In this document: positions 10,981 to 21,776 of the stretch, one piece after another | Layout: the number at the start of each line of letters is the position of its first letter | Numbering within the stretch: the first letter of the stretch is position 1 | DNA from: Cryoendolithus antarcticus | Lineage: Eukaryota > Ascomycota > Dothideomycetes > Cladosporiales > Cladosporiaceae | Direction: 5' to 3' | Length of the DNA stretch: 64,000 nt | Assembly: GCA_002077065.1 (NCBI GenBank) | Contig: NAJO01000047.1 | Span: forward strand, 186,001 to 250,000 | The notes under the pieces: generated by a model | Told to the model about the DNA's origin: nothing | The model's input: the letters and a program-made list of their open reading frames with translations, nothing else | The model's database searches: none | Position numbers and translations under genes: made by a program

Positions 10981-12470
10981 ATGCTCTCGCGCTCCGTCCT
11001 CGCACGCCAAGCGCAGAGAGCCGCCCGCGCTTCATGGCAACACGAAACCCGCCGCGGTCTTGCCGCACCAGCCTCTGGCTCCTTTAGCTACGACAGTGGT
11101 GATGCGCAGGGCATCAAGGTCGCGAGCAGAGATCAAACCGGCCCTGTGACTACGTTGGCATTGGTGGCGAAGGCTGGGACAAGATATCAGCCGCTGCCAG
11201 GCTTGACACAGGCATTGGAGCGATTTGCGTTCAAGGTGGGTGCACGGAAGCATTGGCTTAGTAGACTCACGGCGAAGAGACGCTGACATGACGAATATAG
11301 TCCACTGAGAATCGATCAACGCTGCGGATACAACGTGAGGCAGAGCTGCTTGGCTCCGAGCTCAACTCCTACCACTCGCGAGAGAACTTGGTGCTGGGTG
11401 CAAAGTTCCTGCGCGATGACCTGCCATACTTTGTTGAGCTACTGGCAGAGGTCGTCACGCAGACCAAGTATGCGCGTACGTATACCCAAATCGTGAAGAT
11501 ACGCTGGTGCACAGACTGACCCAACACAGCACACGTCCTCCACGAGGAGATCTTCCCTTTGATACAACTAGAGCAGAAGAAGTTCCTCGGCAGCCCGCTC
11601 TCTATGGCCACGAACAGTGCCTATGGCCTTGCGTTTCACCGCGGTCTCGGCGTACCACTCTATCCATCGTCGTCCCTCCCGGTCGCCAAATACATCGACC
11701 CTGAAGGTGTCGCAGACTTCTCCAATGCTGCTTACGCAAAGCCCAACTTCGCCATCGTCGCAAATGGTGCCACCCACAACGAGCTCAGCAAGTGGGTGAA
11801 CGAGTTTTTCACCGACATTCCAGCGCAGCCATCGTTCCAGATCACGTCCGAGCAGTCGAAATACTACGGTGGTGAAGAGCGCATTGCACACGGCTCTGGC
11901 AACGCACTTGTGATCGCTTTCCCCGGCTCCAGCAGCCCGACGGGCTCATCCTACAAGCCGGAAGTTGCTGTCCTCGCGGCGCTGCTCGGTGGCCCTTCAG
12001 CCATCAAGTGGTCGACTGGTTCCAGCAAGCTTCTTCTTGCCACAGCTGAAGCGCCAAACCTCTTCGCGCACACCAAGAGCACGATTCACTCTGACGCTGG
12101 ACTTCTCAGCATCGCCCTTTCTGGCACGGCAGATGACATACGTCTTGTCGCAAAGCCCGTGGTAGATGCTCTCAAGGCCATCGCGCAGGGTGTCAGCAAG
12201 GAAGACTTGGCCAAAGCGAAGGCATTGGCAAAGTTCAAGGAGCTCGAGAACGGACAAGCAACTGAGGGATCGCTGGAATTGACTGGCGCTGGGCTCATCC
12301 TCAACGGCAAGCCATACCAGATCGACGAGGTGGCCAAGAACGTTGATAGCGTGACCGCCGAGAAGGTCCAGGCTGTTGCTAAGGCTGCGCTCGAAGGTAA
12401 GGCGAGTGTGAGTGCTGTGGGTGATTTGTATGTCTTGCCTTATGCGGAGGAGATTGGGTTGAAGGTGTAA
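10981..12470 (+). CDS. QCR2: Cytochrome bc1 complex core protein 2
   Basis: Exons 10981-11235, 11301-11475 and 11530-12470 (introns 65 and 54 nt) give 456 residues. The first 25 or so residues (MLSRSVLARQAQRAAR...) are a basic, Ser/Ala/Arg-rich mitochondrial targeting sequence. The body is the peptidase-M16 fold: an N-terminal module with SGDAQGIKVASRD, GLTQALERFAFKSTENRS and LLGSELNSYHSRENL, and a C-terminal module with ELTGAGLILNGKPYQIDEV. The zinc-binding HxxEH motif of active processing peptidases is absent, as expected for the core 2 subunit, which has a structural role in respiratory complex III of the inner membrane. An ATG 48 bp upstream in the same frame was rejected because it would bury the presequence. 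Confidence 0.93.
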
Positions 12471-12784
12471 ATAATTTCACTGGGCAGAGGGGATTAGGGT
12501 AGGTGGGAGGACTGAATGTGTAGAGAAGGTAGACGTGTACCAATATCATACACCGCATCGATGTCATCACTGCGACAAAACTCATGTCTGTACGTGGCAT
12601 GTCCGTCGAGTGCGTCCACAGCATTGTCACGTGATCTGAATTCTTCTTGGCGATTCTCGGTTCCTTCACCCGCGAACCCCCGAGCTTGCCATCGCCAAAC
12701 CTAGAGCTCCCCATACAATAGCCACTGGCTCGCACCACTCTGCCCTCACTACGCCATCACAATCCCCCGACGCCCACCGCAACC
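12471..12784. other. Intergenic QCR2-ATP15
   Basis: 314 bp. The 3' half, with CACCACTCTGCCCTCACTACGCC just before the ATG, is C-rich and is the likely 5' leader of ATP15. Nothing else recognised. Confidence 0.5.
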
Positions 12785-13379
12785 ATGTCCGCCGCCTGGA
12801 AAGCCTCTGGCATCACGTACGCCTCTCCTCCGCCTTTACCTCAAGCCTCCGCGCAAGTTGTAAAGGGTTGCTAACTCGGACGATGGGTTAGGTATAATCG
12901 CTACCTCGCGATCGCCGCGCGCGTTGTGCGCCGCAGTCTGAAGGATGATAAGAGGTTGGCTGCTGAAAGGAGGGGAGAAATGGATTTGAGGTTCGCTAGG
13001 TGGGATGTAAGTACACCCTGATCATGCTGCGTTGGTGCGATAAGGAGGCGCATGGGGGGGAGCGATGAGCGGGACGCTGTGCGAATCGAGAGAGAAAGGC
13101 GAGGCTTGGTTGAGGACATGAGGACTTAGTGGCATGGGAATGTTGCCGCGGGCTCCGCTGGGCTGGCAGGGGTGGATACGAATTGTCGCGAGGTAGTTGA
13201 TTTAGGGGATGGGGTTCGGAGAGTAGCCAGAGTGCATGAGGAATGGGAGCGGGAGTGGTGATATAGAACATGTGCTGACTTCTTGCGTACAGAACGGCAA
13301 GCAGGGCGAGAACAAGAACTTGGCCGAGGCAAACGAGAAGGCTTTTGCTGAGCATGCGAAGGCGGATGGAGGAGCTTAA
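12785..13379 (+). CDS. ATP15: Mitochondrial ATP synthase epsilon subunit
   Basis: Three exons, 12785-12816, 12892-13006 and 13293-13379, encode 77 residues. The start MSAAWKASGITYNRYLAIAARVVRRSLK is the signature of the small epsilon subunit of mitochondrial F1, which sits on the central stalk with gamma and delta. The protein is followed by a Lys/Ala/Glu-rich tail. Intron 1 (75 nt) splits a Thr codon. Intron 2 is 286 nt, much longer than any other well-supported intron in the window except the 244-nt intron in ALF1, and begins with a consensus GTAAGT. The gene is too short and too split to appear as one open frame. The protein has no cleavable presequence, as is usual for this subunit. Confidence 0.9.
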
Positions 13380-13744
13380 GGAGGGAGGGGGCTCATCAAC
13401 CATGTGGGGATGTTGACTGTGGAGGAATTGCTGCCGCGTCGACAAGCGGGCAGTGCGAGGTGGTATGACCAGTGCTGTATATATGTACCGTATGGGCGAG
13501 GCCGGTCTAGATATGCCAAGACTCTGCATGCTCCTAGGCCTCTGCTCGAGGTATTCTCATCTATACATGTTACGTGTGTAAGACACATTCTTGCCGTCAG
13601 TGGAGAATGCGGTGTGTGAACCGACAGTCCATGCTCGCCGCCCTGTGAGATCATGTGCGTGTGACACGTATCGTTGATCATGTTCGAACTGTCATTGCAC
13701 ATTGCCGGGACTGTTATCCTGTTGCCATCCACTGGACATCCAAT
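13380..13744. other. Intergenic ATP15-MAK10
   Basis: 365 bp. A frame is open from 13655 into MAK10, but its upstream part lacks an ATG and family similarity, so it is taken as leader sequence. Confidence 0.5.
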
Positions 13745-16006
13745 ATGAAGGCCACGAATGAGGGTGACTCTGTGAACGTCAACGGCACCAACGGCGATGC
13801 ATACGCAAACGCGGCTGCCCGCCTGGCTGAAGAGGCAAAAGCCTTTCGTCCATCCTACCAGCGCAAACCCGAGGACGTGACTGCAGCATTCGCTAGAGCC
13901 TCGAAAGCCTTACCACCTGGCGAGCTCGTCAAAGATGAATTCTTCACGCTCTTCGAAGCCGTCGCTGCGCTCGAGATCATGGATCCAAAGATGGACTCTG
14001 GAGTTATCCTACCAGGCGAAAGTGAGGATATCGGACTCGATGCAGGTACACCACTCACTCCTGCCCAAGTGATTGGCATCATGGACCATCTTTGGTGTCT
14101 CGAAGCTGCTTGGTTGGAGGGCTATCCGCTGTCGCAGACGATCTACACGAGTGTGCATGTTGATGCTCTGATGGCGCCTGAAAACAGGCACCCTTACTCT
14201 CTTCCTTCCTTACCAAGTGCAGGTGACCAAGCGACAGAGGCAGGCTTGACGCATGTCGTACTGAGAGCATATTGCATTGCCGTGATCAAGTCTGTGGAGT
14301 GCGTTCTGCAGATGGTGCAGAGTCAGAACTTCTACGAGGAGGAAGACTTTGTTACGCATCTCTTCGGTCGTGAGCTGTTGCCGAAGACGACTGAACAAGA
14401 GGCGGTCGACCTTCTGAACGATGCAGCAAGCTATGTGGATATCCATGAGCTTGACAGTGATGTTGCTGATGCACTGCACATTCGTCTGGACGCTCGGAAA
14501 ATGTACCTGCTAGCTACAGCTGGTGAGGCAATCCAGTGGACTTTCCTACCCAGCACACTCGATGAATTGCGCAGAGGTCATCCGCTGGCCCAGTCAATAG
14601 ACGGAGCTTCCACGGACAAGGTCCAGCGCCATCTTGCGACAAGTACGCCGCCACGACCAACGCTAGATGTCAAATGGGAAGATGCAGTTCAACAATGGTC
14701 ACGGCTATACGCAGATGCTAACGAGGTCTCGCGACTGACTGAATTCTGGATTCGCCAAAGTCCGGCATGTCTACAACGAGCTACATGGACCTTCGCTGCT
14801 CGGAATTCATGCACTTACGCCCGCGCCTTATTCCAAGATCGACTGTTCGCAGACGGCAAGATCGCGGCCGATGTGCCTCATTTCGATCTGCTATTGACGG
14901 ACATACGCGACCTGGTGCTGGCAGGCGACACGTTGGGCGATACCGCTAGCTTTGAGGTTGAAGCTACTACGGATCCTCGACATCGGTGTGCCCGTATAGT
15001 CGAGAGCTTCATGGACAAGGCCTTTGACGAGTATATGAACCTATATCGCATGGTCTGCCAGAATCGATGTCGGATCAGGCGGACATTTACGCAGGCACTT
15101 CCGTTACTTGAGCAACTGGAGACGCATGTCGCCACCGAGGCGGAAAGCGAACTTCTTACGATTACGCCCGGCAGGCGTCTCAACACATCACTTGGCAAGC
15201 AAGTGTTGCTCAACCCGCTCTCGACTTGGTCACGATACTACAAGCTCAAGATCATGGCTGAGACGGTCCATCTTGGCTTTGAAACGGACATCTATCTAGA
15301 CTACGAGATGGGTCCAATGTATTGGTATCTAACCCAACTAGTCATCGAGCGATACAAGCTGCTCGAGCATGTTGATGCCTTCCTCCATGCCCGGATTGGG
15401 GTTCTCTCCACATCGTCACCTGCGCACCATGCCGATGAGATAGACACAGCCAGGATATGGACCTCGTATCTGATGGCAGATGCCAATGCTACGATTGCCA
15501 TTGCAACAGCCTTGTCAATGATCCACAATTTCATACTGGATCACGATCTCATCAAGCCTGCAAGCCGGTCATACGCAAAGTCTCGCCTCGTGCACGAAGC
15601 GCGCATGAAGCCATACCTCGCTATCACGTCGCCTGCTGTGCCTTCTGCGGAGACATGCATTCGGGCAGGCCGTGTCCAGGAGTCTACCTCGGTCACTCTA
15701 CATCGCATCGAAGAGACAATCACGAGTGCGAAGTCACATCTGGCTGTGCTCAAGAAAGCAGACATAGCAGCGGCCAAGTATCGTGGATCCCAAGAGCGAT
15801 GGAAGCTGGAGATTAAGCAGTCGGAGACCACTTGTGTGGCGATCTCGGTCGCTGTCACTGTGCTGAAGCGCGCACTAGCAAGTGCTACGAGCGGTGAGGA
15901 AGGTGTTCTGGGCGATAGATTTCAAGTGAATTTACCAGTGCCGGAAAAGAGGTATCATGTTTGGTGGGTAGTGCCACAGCTGCGTGAGAAAGACCTGCGG
16001 AGGTGA
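13745..16006 (+). CDS. MAK10: NatC N-terminal acetyltransferase auxiliary subunit (Mak10/Naa35)
   Basis: Single exon, 753 residues from the ATG at 13745. The Mak10 signature is in residues 45-150: VKDEFFTLFEAVAALEIMDPKMDSG, then PLTPAQVIGIMDHLWCLEAAWLEGYPLSQTI. The C-terminal half keeps conserved helices such as DIYLDYEMGPMYWYLTQLV. In yeast, Mak10 with Mak3 and Mak31 forms NatC, which acetylates N-terminal Met followed by a hydrophobic residue; Naa35 is the large scaffold. The start was chosen because the frame upstream (13655 onward) has no ATG. A decayed copy of the last 45 or so codons lies about 1.1 kb downstream. Confidence 0.92.
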   Translation: MKATNEGDSVNVNGTNGDAYANAAARLAEEAKAFRPSYQRKPEDVTAAFARASKALPPGELVKDEFFTLFEAVAALEIMDPKMDSGVILPGESEDIGLDAGTPLTPAQVIGIMDHLWCLEAAWLEGYPLSQTIYTSVHVDALMAPENRHPYSLPSLPSAGDQATEAGLTHVVLRAYCIAVIKSVECVLQMVQSQNFYEEEDFVTHLFGRELLPKTTEQEAVDLLNDAASYVDIHELDSDVADALHIRLDARKMYLLATAGEAIQWTFLPSTLDELRRGHPLAQSIDGASTDKVQRHLATSTPPRPTLDVKWEDAVQQWSRLYADANEVSRLTEFWIRQSPACLQRATWTFAARNSCTYARALFQDRLFADGKIAADVPHFDLLLTDIRDLVLAGDTLGDTASFEVEATTDPRHRCARIVESFMDKAFDEYMNLYRMVCQNRCRIRRTFTQALPLLEQLETHVATEAESELLTITPGRRLNTSLGKQVLLNPLSTWSRYYKLKIMAETVHLGFETDIYLDYEMGPMYWYLTQLVIERYKLLEHVDAFLHARIGVLSTSSPAHHADEIDTARIWTSYLMADANATIAIATALSMIHNFILDHDLIKPASRSYAKSRLVHEARMKPYLAITSPAVPSAETCIRAGRVQESTSVTLHRIEETITSAKSHLAVLKKADIAAAKYRGSQERWKLEIKQSETTCVAISVAVTVLKRALASATSGEEGVLGDRFQVNLPVPEKRYHVWWVVPQLREKDLRR

Positions 16007-16268
16007 AGGGCTGCAGGTCATTTAAAATATGTCAGAGTACGTCTGTTGCAAGTGAGCGAGGAGTACACTACTGGGCATGTGCGAAATGTCTGGATTGTTC
16101 TTGCCTTGAGTAGCACCTGCTGTGTGTATGAGGCAGATCTCGGGAAATGTCCCAGTCCGCCACGACATCTACCACGACACAACGACACCACAAAGCTGCT
16201 CGCACGTCATACCGATAGACCTCAAGAACATACCTAAAGCGGCAAGATAGCTTCTCAAGATCAAGTAA

Positions 16269-16703
16269 TTGCTGCTCTGGAGGTTCCAGGATCGTCTCGC
16301 CAACAAATATCAGGAGATCCATTCGCTTAAGTCGAGCAAAGCCGATCTCAAGAGGAGATCGGTCTACTTGGAAAAGGTCGCTCACGATCTTGAACTCGCG
16401 CAAGCGGACGGGCCTGCTATCAGCGCCGACGCGAGCGTCTATGAGGTCACAAGACAGCCCGTTAAGCGTGAGCGCAGGAACAAAAATCTCGAGCAGCGGC
16501 TCAACGACAAGACGGACGAGCGTTGTGAGAGATCAGGGAAAGTCTGACAGATGGGCAGAGGATTGGCTGTGGCAACGAAAGAGCTGGAACAGATGGTTGA
16601 GGAGCGCGATGAAGCCCTCTGCCTGATCTCAACGCTTGCACCGGGATTTACGGAAGACATTGCGACGTCTCCGCTGCACCGATTGAGCGGACTGGGACTA
16701 TAG
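16269..16703 (+). pseudogene. Coiled-coil coding relic interrupted by TGA
   Basis: One frame is open for 145 codons apart from a single TGA at 16545-16547. It encodes charged heptad-rich helices both before the stop (KADLKRRSVYLEKVAHDLELAQ) and after it (TKELEQMVEERDEALCLISTL), then stops at TAG 16701. There is no ATG in the first part: a TAA lies directly before it. Continuity of helical character across the TGA suggests a broken gene fragment. The family is not recognised. It could instead be a small intact gene from the ATG at 16551 (50 residues). Confidence 0.4.
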
Positions 16704-17061
16704 AGCAAGCAAGTCCTTGTGGCGGTGTATGCAATGCCTTCATCAAGCGGCGCAAACCCGATCGGGACTGCGAGGCACGCGGAGAAGCAGGTCGTGTAGG
16801 GTTCCGGACTTAATCAGATAGGATCTAGCATGTGATTGAAGCAGAGCACTTGGGAATGAGACCACGACAGAGCCTGCGCCTGTTTCGTAGGCGATTGATG
16901 GAGACTACGCCGTGATGTGATGCAGGAGCACGCGGCGGGTCTAATGCAGTTTTGGCCCCTATCGCACAGAATCAGGCTTCTAAGGCGAGTTTATGGAGGT
17001 TGTCGGCACCCTTACGTCAATACTGCACCACCTTCTGCCAGTGTGAACGAAGAATGAATGG

Positions 17062-17215
17062 TCAGTCGATGTCAAGGTGCTGAAGCGGGTTCTGGCAAGT
17101 ATTTCAAGCGATAACAACGACACGCTGGGTGATGGGCTGGAGGTAAGTCTGCCGGTCCTACGTTGTAACGCTTGATGAAATATACCATACTTATGCGAGA
17201 AAGCGCTCAAAAGGT
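17062..17215 (+). pseudogene. Decayed fragment duplicating the 3' end of MAK10
   Basis: The frame from 17062 (SVDVKVLKRVLASISS...) aligns without gaps to the C-terminal segment of the adjacent MAK10 (SVAVTVLKRALASATS...), with 18 of 32 residues identical by hand alignment, up to LPV. It then degenerates into a stop at 17173. Nucleotides beyond the stop still resemble the end of MAK10 (GAGAAAG...AAGG against GAGAAAGACCTGCGGAGG). It is in the same orientation as the parent. It is a relic of an old tandem duplication, not a gene. Confidence 0.7.
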
Positions 17216-17697
17216 ACAGTGAGGCTAGGAAGCTAGCGAATATGGCTTGCGCATAGCACCCAAGTATGTGCACTCGATGGTTGCAACGCACACGACATCG
17301 GCGATATACGACGGAGCCACGAGGCTGAGATCGCGCGTTGAAGTGCACGATAAAGTCCCAGTGCCAAGCCGGAGATGTGGAGGCTGTGCACAGGTCGGTT
17401 GCCTCGAAACGCCTCATGGCGTCGATGAATTGAAAAGCACATATGCGAACTTACATGACTATCTCGACTGCATGGCTCGATGCGCGATGCTTACTGGTCG
17501 TAGTCCTCAGGGCACAATCAAAGATCGGGTTGCGCTACGCCACCTGGAAATCAAAATCGATTCACTTCGAGTCCCGCTCCTGAGTATCACAACGCACGCA
17601 AGACATAAGCCTCTTACATATCGCTCTGGCTGTAGCCCCAACTTGCAGATGTATCTCAGGCCCACTGCCTATGATCTGGACCTGTTCGTGAAGTAAA

Positions 17698-20021
17698 ATG
17701 GCACAATCACCTTCTCGCAGTCCGCCCGTGAGTCCGCAAGGTACTGGTAGTCTGTTAGAGAGTCCGCAAGTCCGCAGCAGGGATCACGACATACCTTTGG
17801 CAGCTCGGCGTCTGTCATTGCCCGCCGGTGCAGACGATACAGTTCCTATGCCCAGCGTTGATAGTCCGTTGCTAACTCCATGGAACGCTTCACTGGAGCC
17901 GCAGTTGAAGCATATAGTAGCAACTCCGAAGCCTCACGGGATGCATGTATCCCCACTGGTACTGACAGGATGTGCGTTTCTGGCAGGCTGCGTGATCGGA
18001 CTTGTGCATGATCGGTTCTACTCATACTACGCTGGACGTGAGGTGAGGAGCACGAATGAGCAGGAGCGAAATCTCCAGTGAGCGACCAAGGACAGCCGTG
18101 CAACGATGCCTTCGGATGCTGACGTATTGATTGCACAGGATTGGCAACTTCCTCGCATTACTTGTCAAGCTTCTGCTGTCGTCTCCCGTGTGGTTTGTCT
18201 ACACGCAATGGCTTTGGCGTACACTGCGGAAAGGCCGGCCCATGACCCTTGGCGGTCTAGATGCTGCTGCGAGTTTGCAAACAGACATATTCAGTCTTTT
18301 CCACCGAGAACTATGGAAGCTGAACATTGGAGTAGTGCTGATAGCTATTGCTCTGTGAGTTTCATCTCTGCGCGGACACGTTGTCTATCGTTCGTGGCTT
18401 ATGCCCTCGCAGGTGCCTCCAGATTCCACAGCTGATTACACCGGCGACTCTGACTGTCGTGTCCCGCAACGAGAGTGCCGTGGTACCCTCAATGGTACCA
18501 CATCTTGACATCGTCAACGCAAGTCAAGCGCGACGTTATGCGTACTTCACAGCGACCAACGCCACGATACCAAGCGCCAACCCGCACCACTTTACCTTCA
18601 ATGGACCGCGCACCATAATGCTGCTGATAACGACGGCTGTTGCGTCTGCTGGTCGGATCCTGTCGTTGTCGCCGCCCTCTACACGATCTTCATACCGCCA
18701 AACATTCATCGGGCCTTACATCAAATGCGGAGATGCCAATGCGACCGAAATTGAATACATTGATGCGCTCCAACGCAATCGCAATACAGCTCTCAAGGTC
18801 ACACACTTACGAGAGACGCTCGGCTATTATGCCTTCACGCCTTCGTTTGATGTGCATACCAAGGACAATAACACCATCTATCACGACGGGGTGGCATTCA
18901 CCGCGCTGGAGCAACCACGCTTGCAACAAGTCCCAAGGAATGCAACAAACGAGATTTGGCTGAAGTATTATCGGTACCAGACTGGCGCGAGTGGCGACTT
19001 TGCCCTCGCCTCGAACGGGAGCAAGATCCCTGAACCGAGCTACTCGATCTGCCGACTTTTGAACACAACCTACAGCATCAATGCGACCTTCCAAAACGGC
19101 ATTCAGACAGTGCACGACTTTACACTTGATCACATGCAAGCGGTCGAGTATCCAGATAATGACCCTTCAAAGGCCTCTTCGCTGGGGCAGCAGGCTTACA
19201 CAGCGTTCATGAGCGCCGTAACCGATCAGCTTGTCGGCAGTATCGGCCTGGTTACCAGCACCGCTGAGAATGCTACTGCCGACTCCTCCTACAGCTCTGT
19301 CGATACTTCTCTATCGCACACCTCGCTGATCGGTAGCAACGATCTCGACTACGCGTTCGATCTCAATGCGATTGCGCAAGGTATCTCTTGGTCGAAATAC
19401 ACAAGACCTCACAACTTATCGGACCAGCGCTTGCTCGACAAAGCTCTGGCGCAGAACCAGACCCTGCCTTTCCTCATCGAGCAGCTGTCATTCAATTCTA
19501 CGGTCAGCTTGATGACCGCGCCGCTTCTGTCGTGAGTTGCTTCGCAATGGTAGTTCAGAAAGCTCATCTTTAGAGCACTGACGCTTGTGTGCAGTCCTTC
19601 TCGCCTCATCGATACCATCCAAACCCGCAGAGTGAACATATACAGCTACAACGCCCACAATCTTTGGCTCGCGTATGGCCTAGCAGACTTCTTCGTTCTC
19701 CTGGCAATGCTGCTTGGCGTCTTCGCCATCCGCGAGAATTACGCTATACACAATCTCTTGATCTCCACTGTCCTCGCGTTTTCTCGCGGGCCTCAACTAG
19801 CTGCGCTGTTCCCGCCTTGCAGACACGGGAAGAAACCCGCGCCGCAGACAATGAAGTCGCATGTCACGCTTCGGCCGAAGGAGAATGGAGGCGAGACATT
19901 GGTGCCCGCTAGTGATGAGCAGGTGGTATGTGAGGCTTGTGCTAATCCAAGAAGGAGGAAGTCGTCGGCAGTAGACTTCTTCAGGGCAAGGCAGAGGTCT
20001 GGTGATCGGCCTGCTAGCTAG
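17698..20021 (+). CDS. Multi-pass membrane protein with large N-glycosylated loop
   Basis: Four exons: 17698-18077, 18139-18354, 18413-19531 and 19595-20021. All three introns (61, 58 and 63 nt) split a codon after its second base. The product is 713 residues. A Ser/Pro-rich cytosolic lead is followed by three hydrophobic segments: near residue 85 (VSPLVLTGCAFLAGCVIGLV), near 128 (IGNFLALLVKLLLSSPVWFV) and near 190 (LNIGVVLIAIALCLQIP). A loop of roughly 380 residues then has many N-x-S/T sites (for example NES, NAT, NNT, NTT, NQT) and Cys. A last membrane span near 590 (LWLAYGLADFFVLLAMLLGVFA) precedes a basic tail. This layout is common in uncharacterised fungal plasma-membrane proteins. I do not assign a function. 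Confidence 0.8.
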
Positions 20022-20375
20022 GAACCGTCTCGCTGAAGTTCTGGAGGTTTTGGGGCAGTTTGAATCCACTGGAAGGCATCGTACACCATCCTGACGCTGC
20101 GAAGCCGCGTACACGGTGTATATAACGAATGTGTGTGTCGTTCCTGCCTCACGTAAACCTGCCGCCGTCTGGTATATGACGCAGGACAAGCTGCAGAGAT
20201 TTCAACTCTGCCACAGACGAACTGGCGCACTGCAACACACGATCACCCACTGCATGCGCTGATCCCACCGTGTCGGACATCCGCCTTCCGCAAAACCGCG
20301 TCGATCACAGGAGTTTGGCTAAAGCATCTACACACCATTGGATCCGGAACTGGAGCATGTCGGGCGGGAAATAGC
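20022..20375. other. Intergenic, nothing recognised
   Basis: 354 bp between the membrane-protein gene and the orphan gene. No feature seen. Confidence 0.5.
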
Positions 20376-20890
20376 ATGCCAGGCGAGAAGCCCGTGCCTG
20401 TCAAGCCAGAGCCTGATGCCGTGAAGCACGAACAAGATCTGCCCATGACCAAAAGTGAGGCAGAGCTCGCGGCAAAGCTTGCTGAGCGCGAGGCTTACAA
20501 CGCAAACTGTGACGAGCGCGGCGTGAGCTGCGCGCACTGTGTGGACGTGAACAAGCGCTGCCATGAGAGGAACGAAGATCTAGAAACGAGTCTCGCTGGC
20601 CAGTCACGTGTGGTGAATAATCTGTGTGCGCAACTGAGACTGCGCGTTTCGCGCCGACGATGCATAAGGGAGAACAAGATCGGTCGAACCAGGCAGCTGT
20701 GTCCTCCGGGACCATCAAGACCGAGCCTGGGACTGAGACCCAGGTTGCGGCGCACGAACCGTCCGAACAAGGTGAAGTCTTCGATGGTCCTTCGCCACTA
20801 GAAGCTGTGCACCCGATAGTGTACTACAGAGGAAAGAGGTATTACGACTGCTATCGGCCAGGTCAGCCTGATCCGCAGCGTCCTAACTGA
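20376..20890 (+). CDS. Orphan small protein, unknown function
   Basis: From the ATG at 20376, a frame rich in Glu/Lys runs to a GTGAAT donor. An 80-nt intron (20613-20692) would join phase 0 to a second exon ending at 20890, giving 144 residues. The N-terminal part contains KPEP and a helix AELAAKLAEREAY, then a C-x-x-x-x-x-x-C-x-x-C arrangement (CDERGVSCAHC) and a further Cys after CVDVNKRC that could bind metal. The C-terminal part holds IVYYRGKRYYDCYRPGQP. The exon model is by eye only. Without splicing, the first frame would end at 20801 with an Arg-rich tail that looks unnatural. No family recognised. Confidence 0.4.
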
Positions 20891-21776
20891 AAGTCTAAGG
20901 TCGCTAAGCGATCTGCTCAGTCAGACGTGCACGGCGAGTCACTTAGCACGATGCACCGAACCGCGCGCACGGACCTGGCAAAGCGACTGACTCTCCAACG
21001 CTCCGGATCTTAAACAATCAGTCACCGGCACTGAACACTGTCGGTCTCCCAGCTGACGCGTCCTACTCGGGCGTCACGCCGCTTCCGTTGGAGACCACGA
21101 ACCTTTCGACATTACTTCGAGGGCTAGATCAGCAGATTCCCAGGCAGGCTTCGTTGAATCCATGTGGGGCAGAGCAAGTGGCGAGCTTGGGTCCCGGGGT
21201 AGGCACGGCAGCAGAGCAAGAATCTCGCAGCCAGACCGGCCCAGATGCAGGACCTACGCCCGATATGGCAGACATTCGTCCTCGTGGTCAGGTCAAACCT
21301 ACACACATACCAAAGCGACGCGGTCCGCCTCCCAGGCCTGCGCCTGTCTGACGGCTGCTGAGTGTCTGCCGGGGTTGTCGACTGATAAATTACGGCCGCA
21401 GGTGACGAGGGCTAGGGATGCTGCGAATGGGCGGCTGGCACGAAGATCCGGGCACACTATAGAGGAACATACAGTGACCGGCTGTACATCGTTAGACTTT
21501 TCCTATCATGTTATAGTGAAATGCAAATCATAAGATTCGGTATGTACTACAATAGTATCTAATTGGCCGATTTAGGTTTGACGTCGGCCAAATGCCGGGA
21601 ACACCCGTAATCTTAGCTGTAACGACCATTGAGCCGAATCTTAGAGCTCGGCCTCACTACTACACCAGCAGCAGCACTAACAGCACTCGTTCACGCCGCG
21701 TGCAATCTCACTACTACTCACTGTACAGCTCTCGATATATTCTCGGTTCCGCCAGCGCCAGCGGACCACCGCCGCG
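20891..21776. other. Intergenic region with an open-frame remnant
   Basis: A frame without ATG is open from 20947 to 21351 (135 codons, Pro/Gly/Thr-rich, including TPLPLETTNLSTLLRGLDQQ). It looks protein-like and may be a further exon of the orphan gene, but I found no splice pair in phase. The rest (21352-21776) is the likely COX5 promoter and 5' leader, with no motif assigned. Confidence 0.4.

Larger units (their letters stand above)
16007..17697. other. Intergenic region with two gene relics
   Basis: 1.7 kb downstream of MAK10. Apart from the coiled-coil relic (16269-16703) and the NAA35 3' fragment (17062-17215) listed separately, I see no intact gene, RNA or repeat. Confidence 0.6.
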
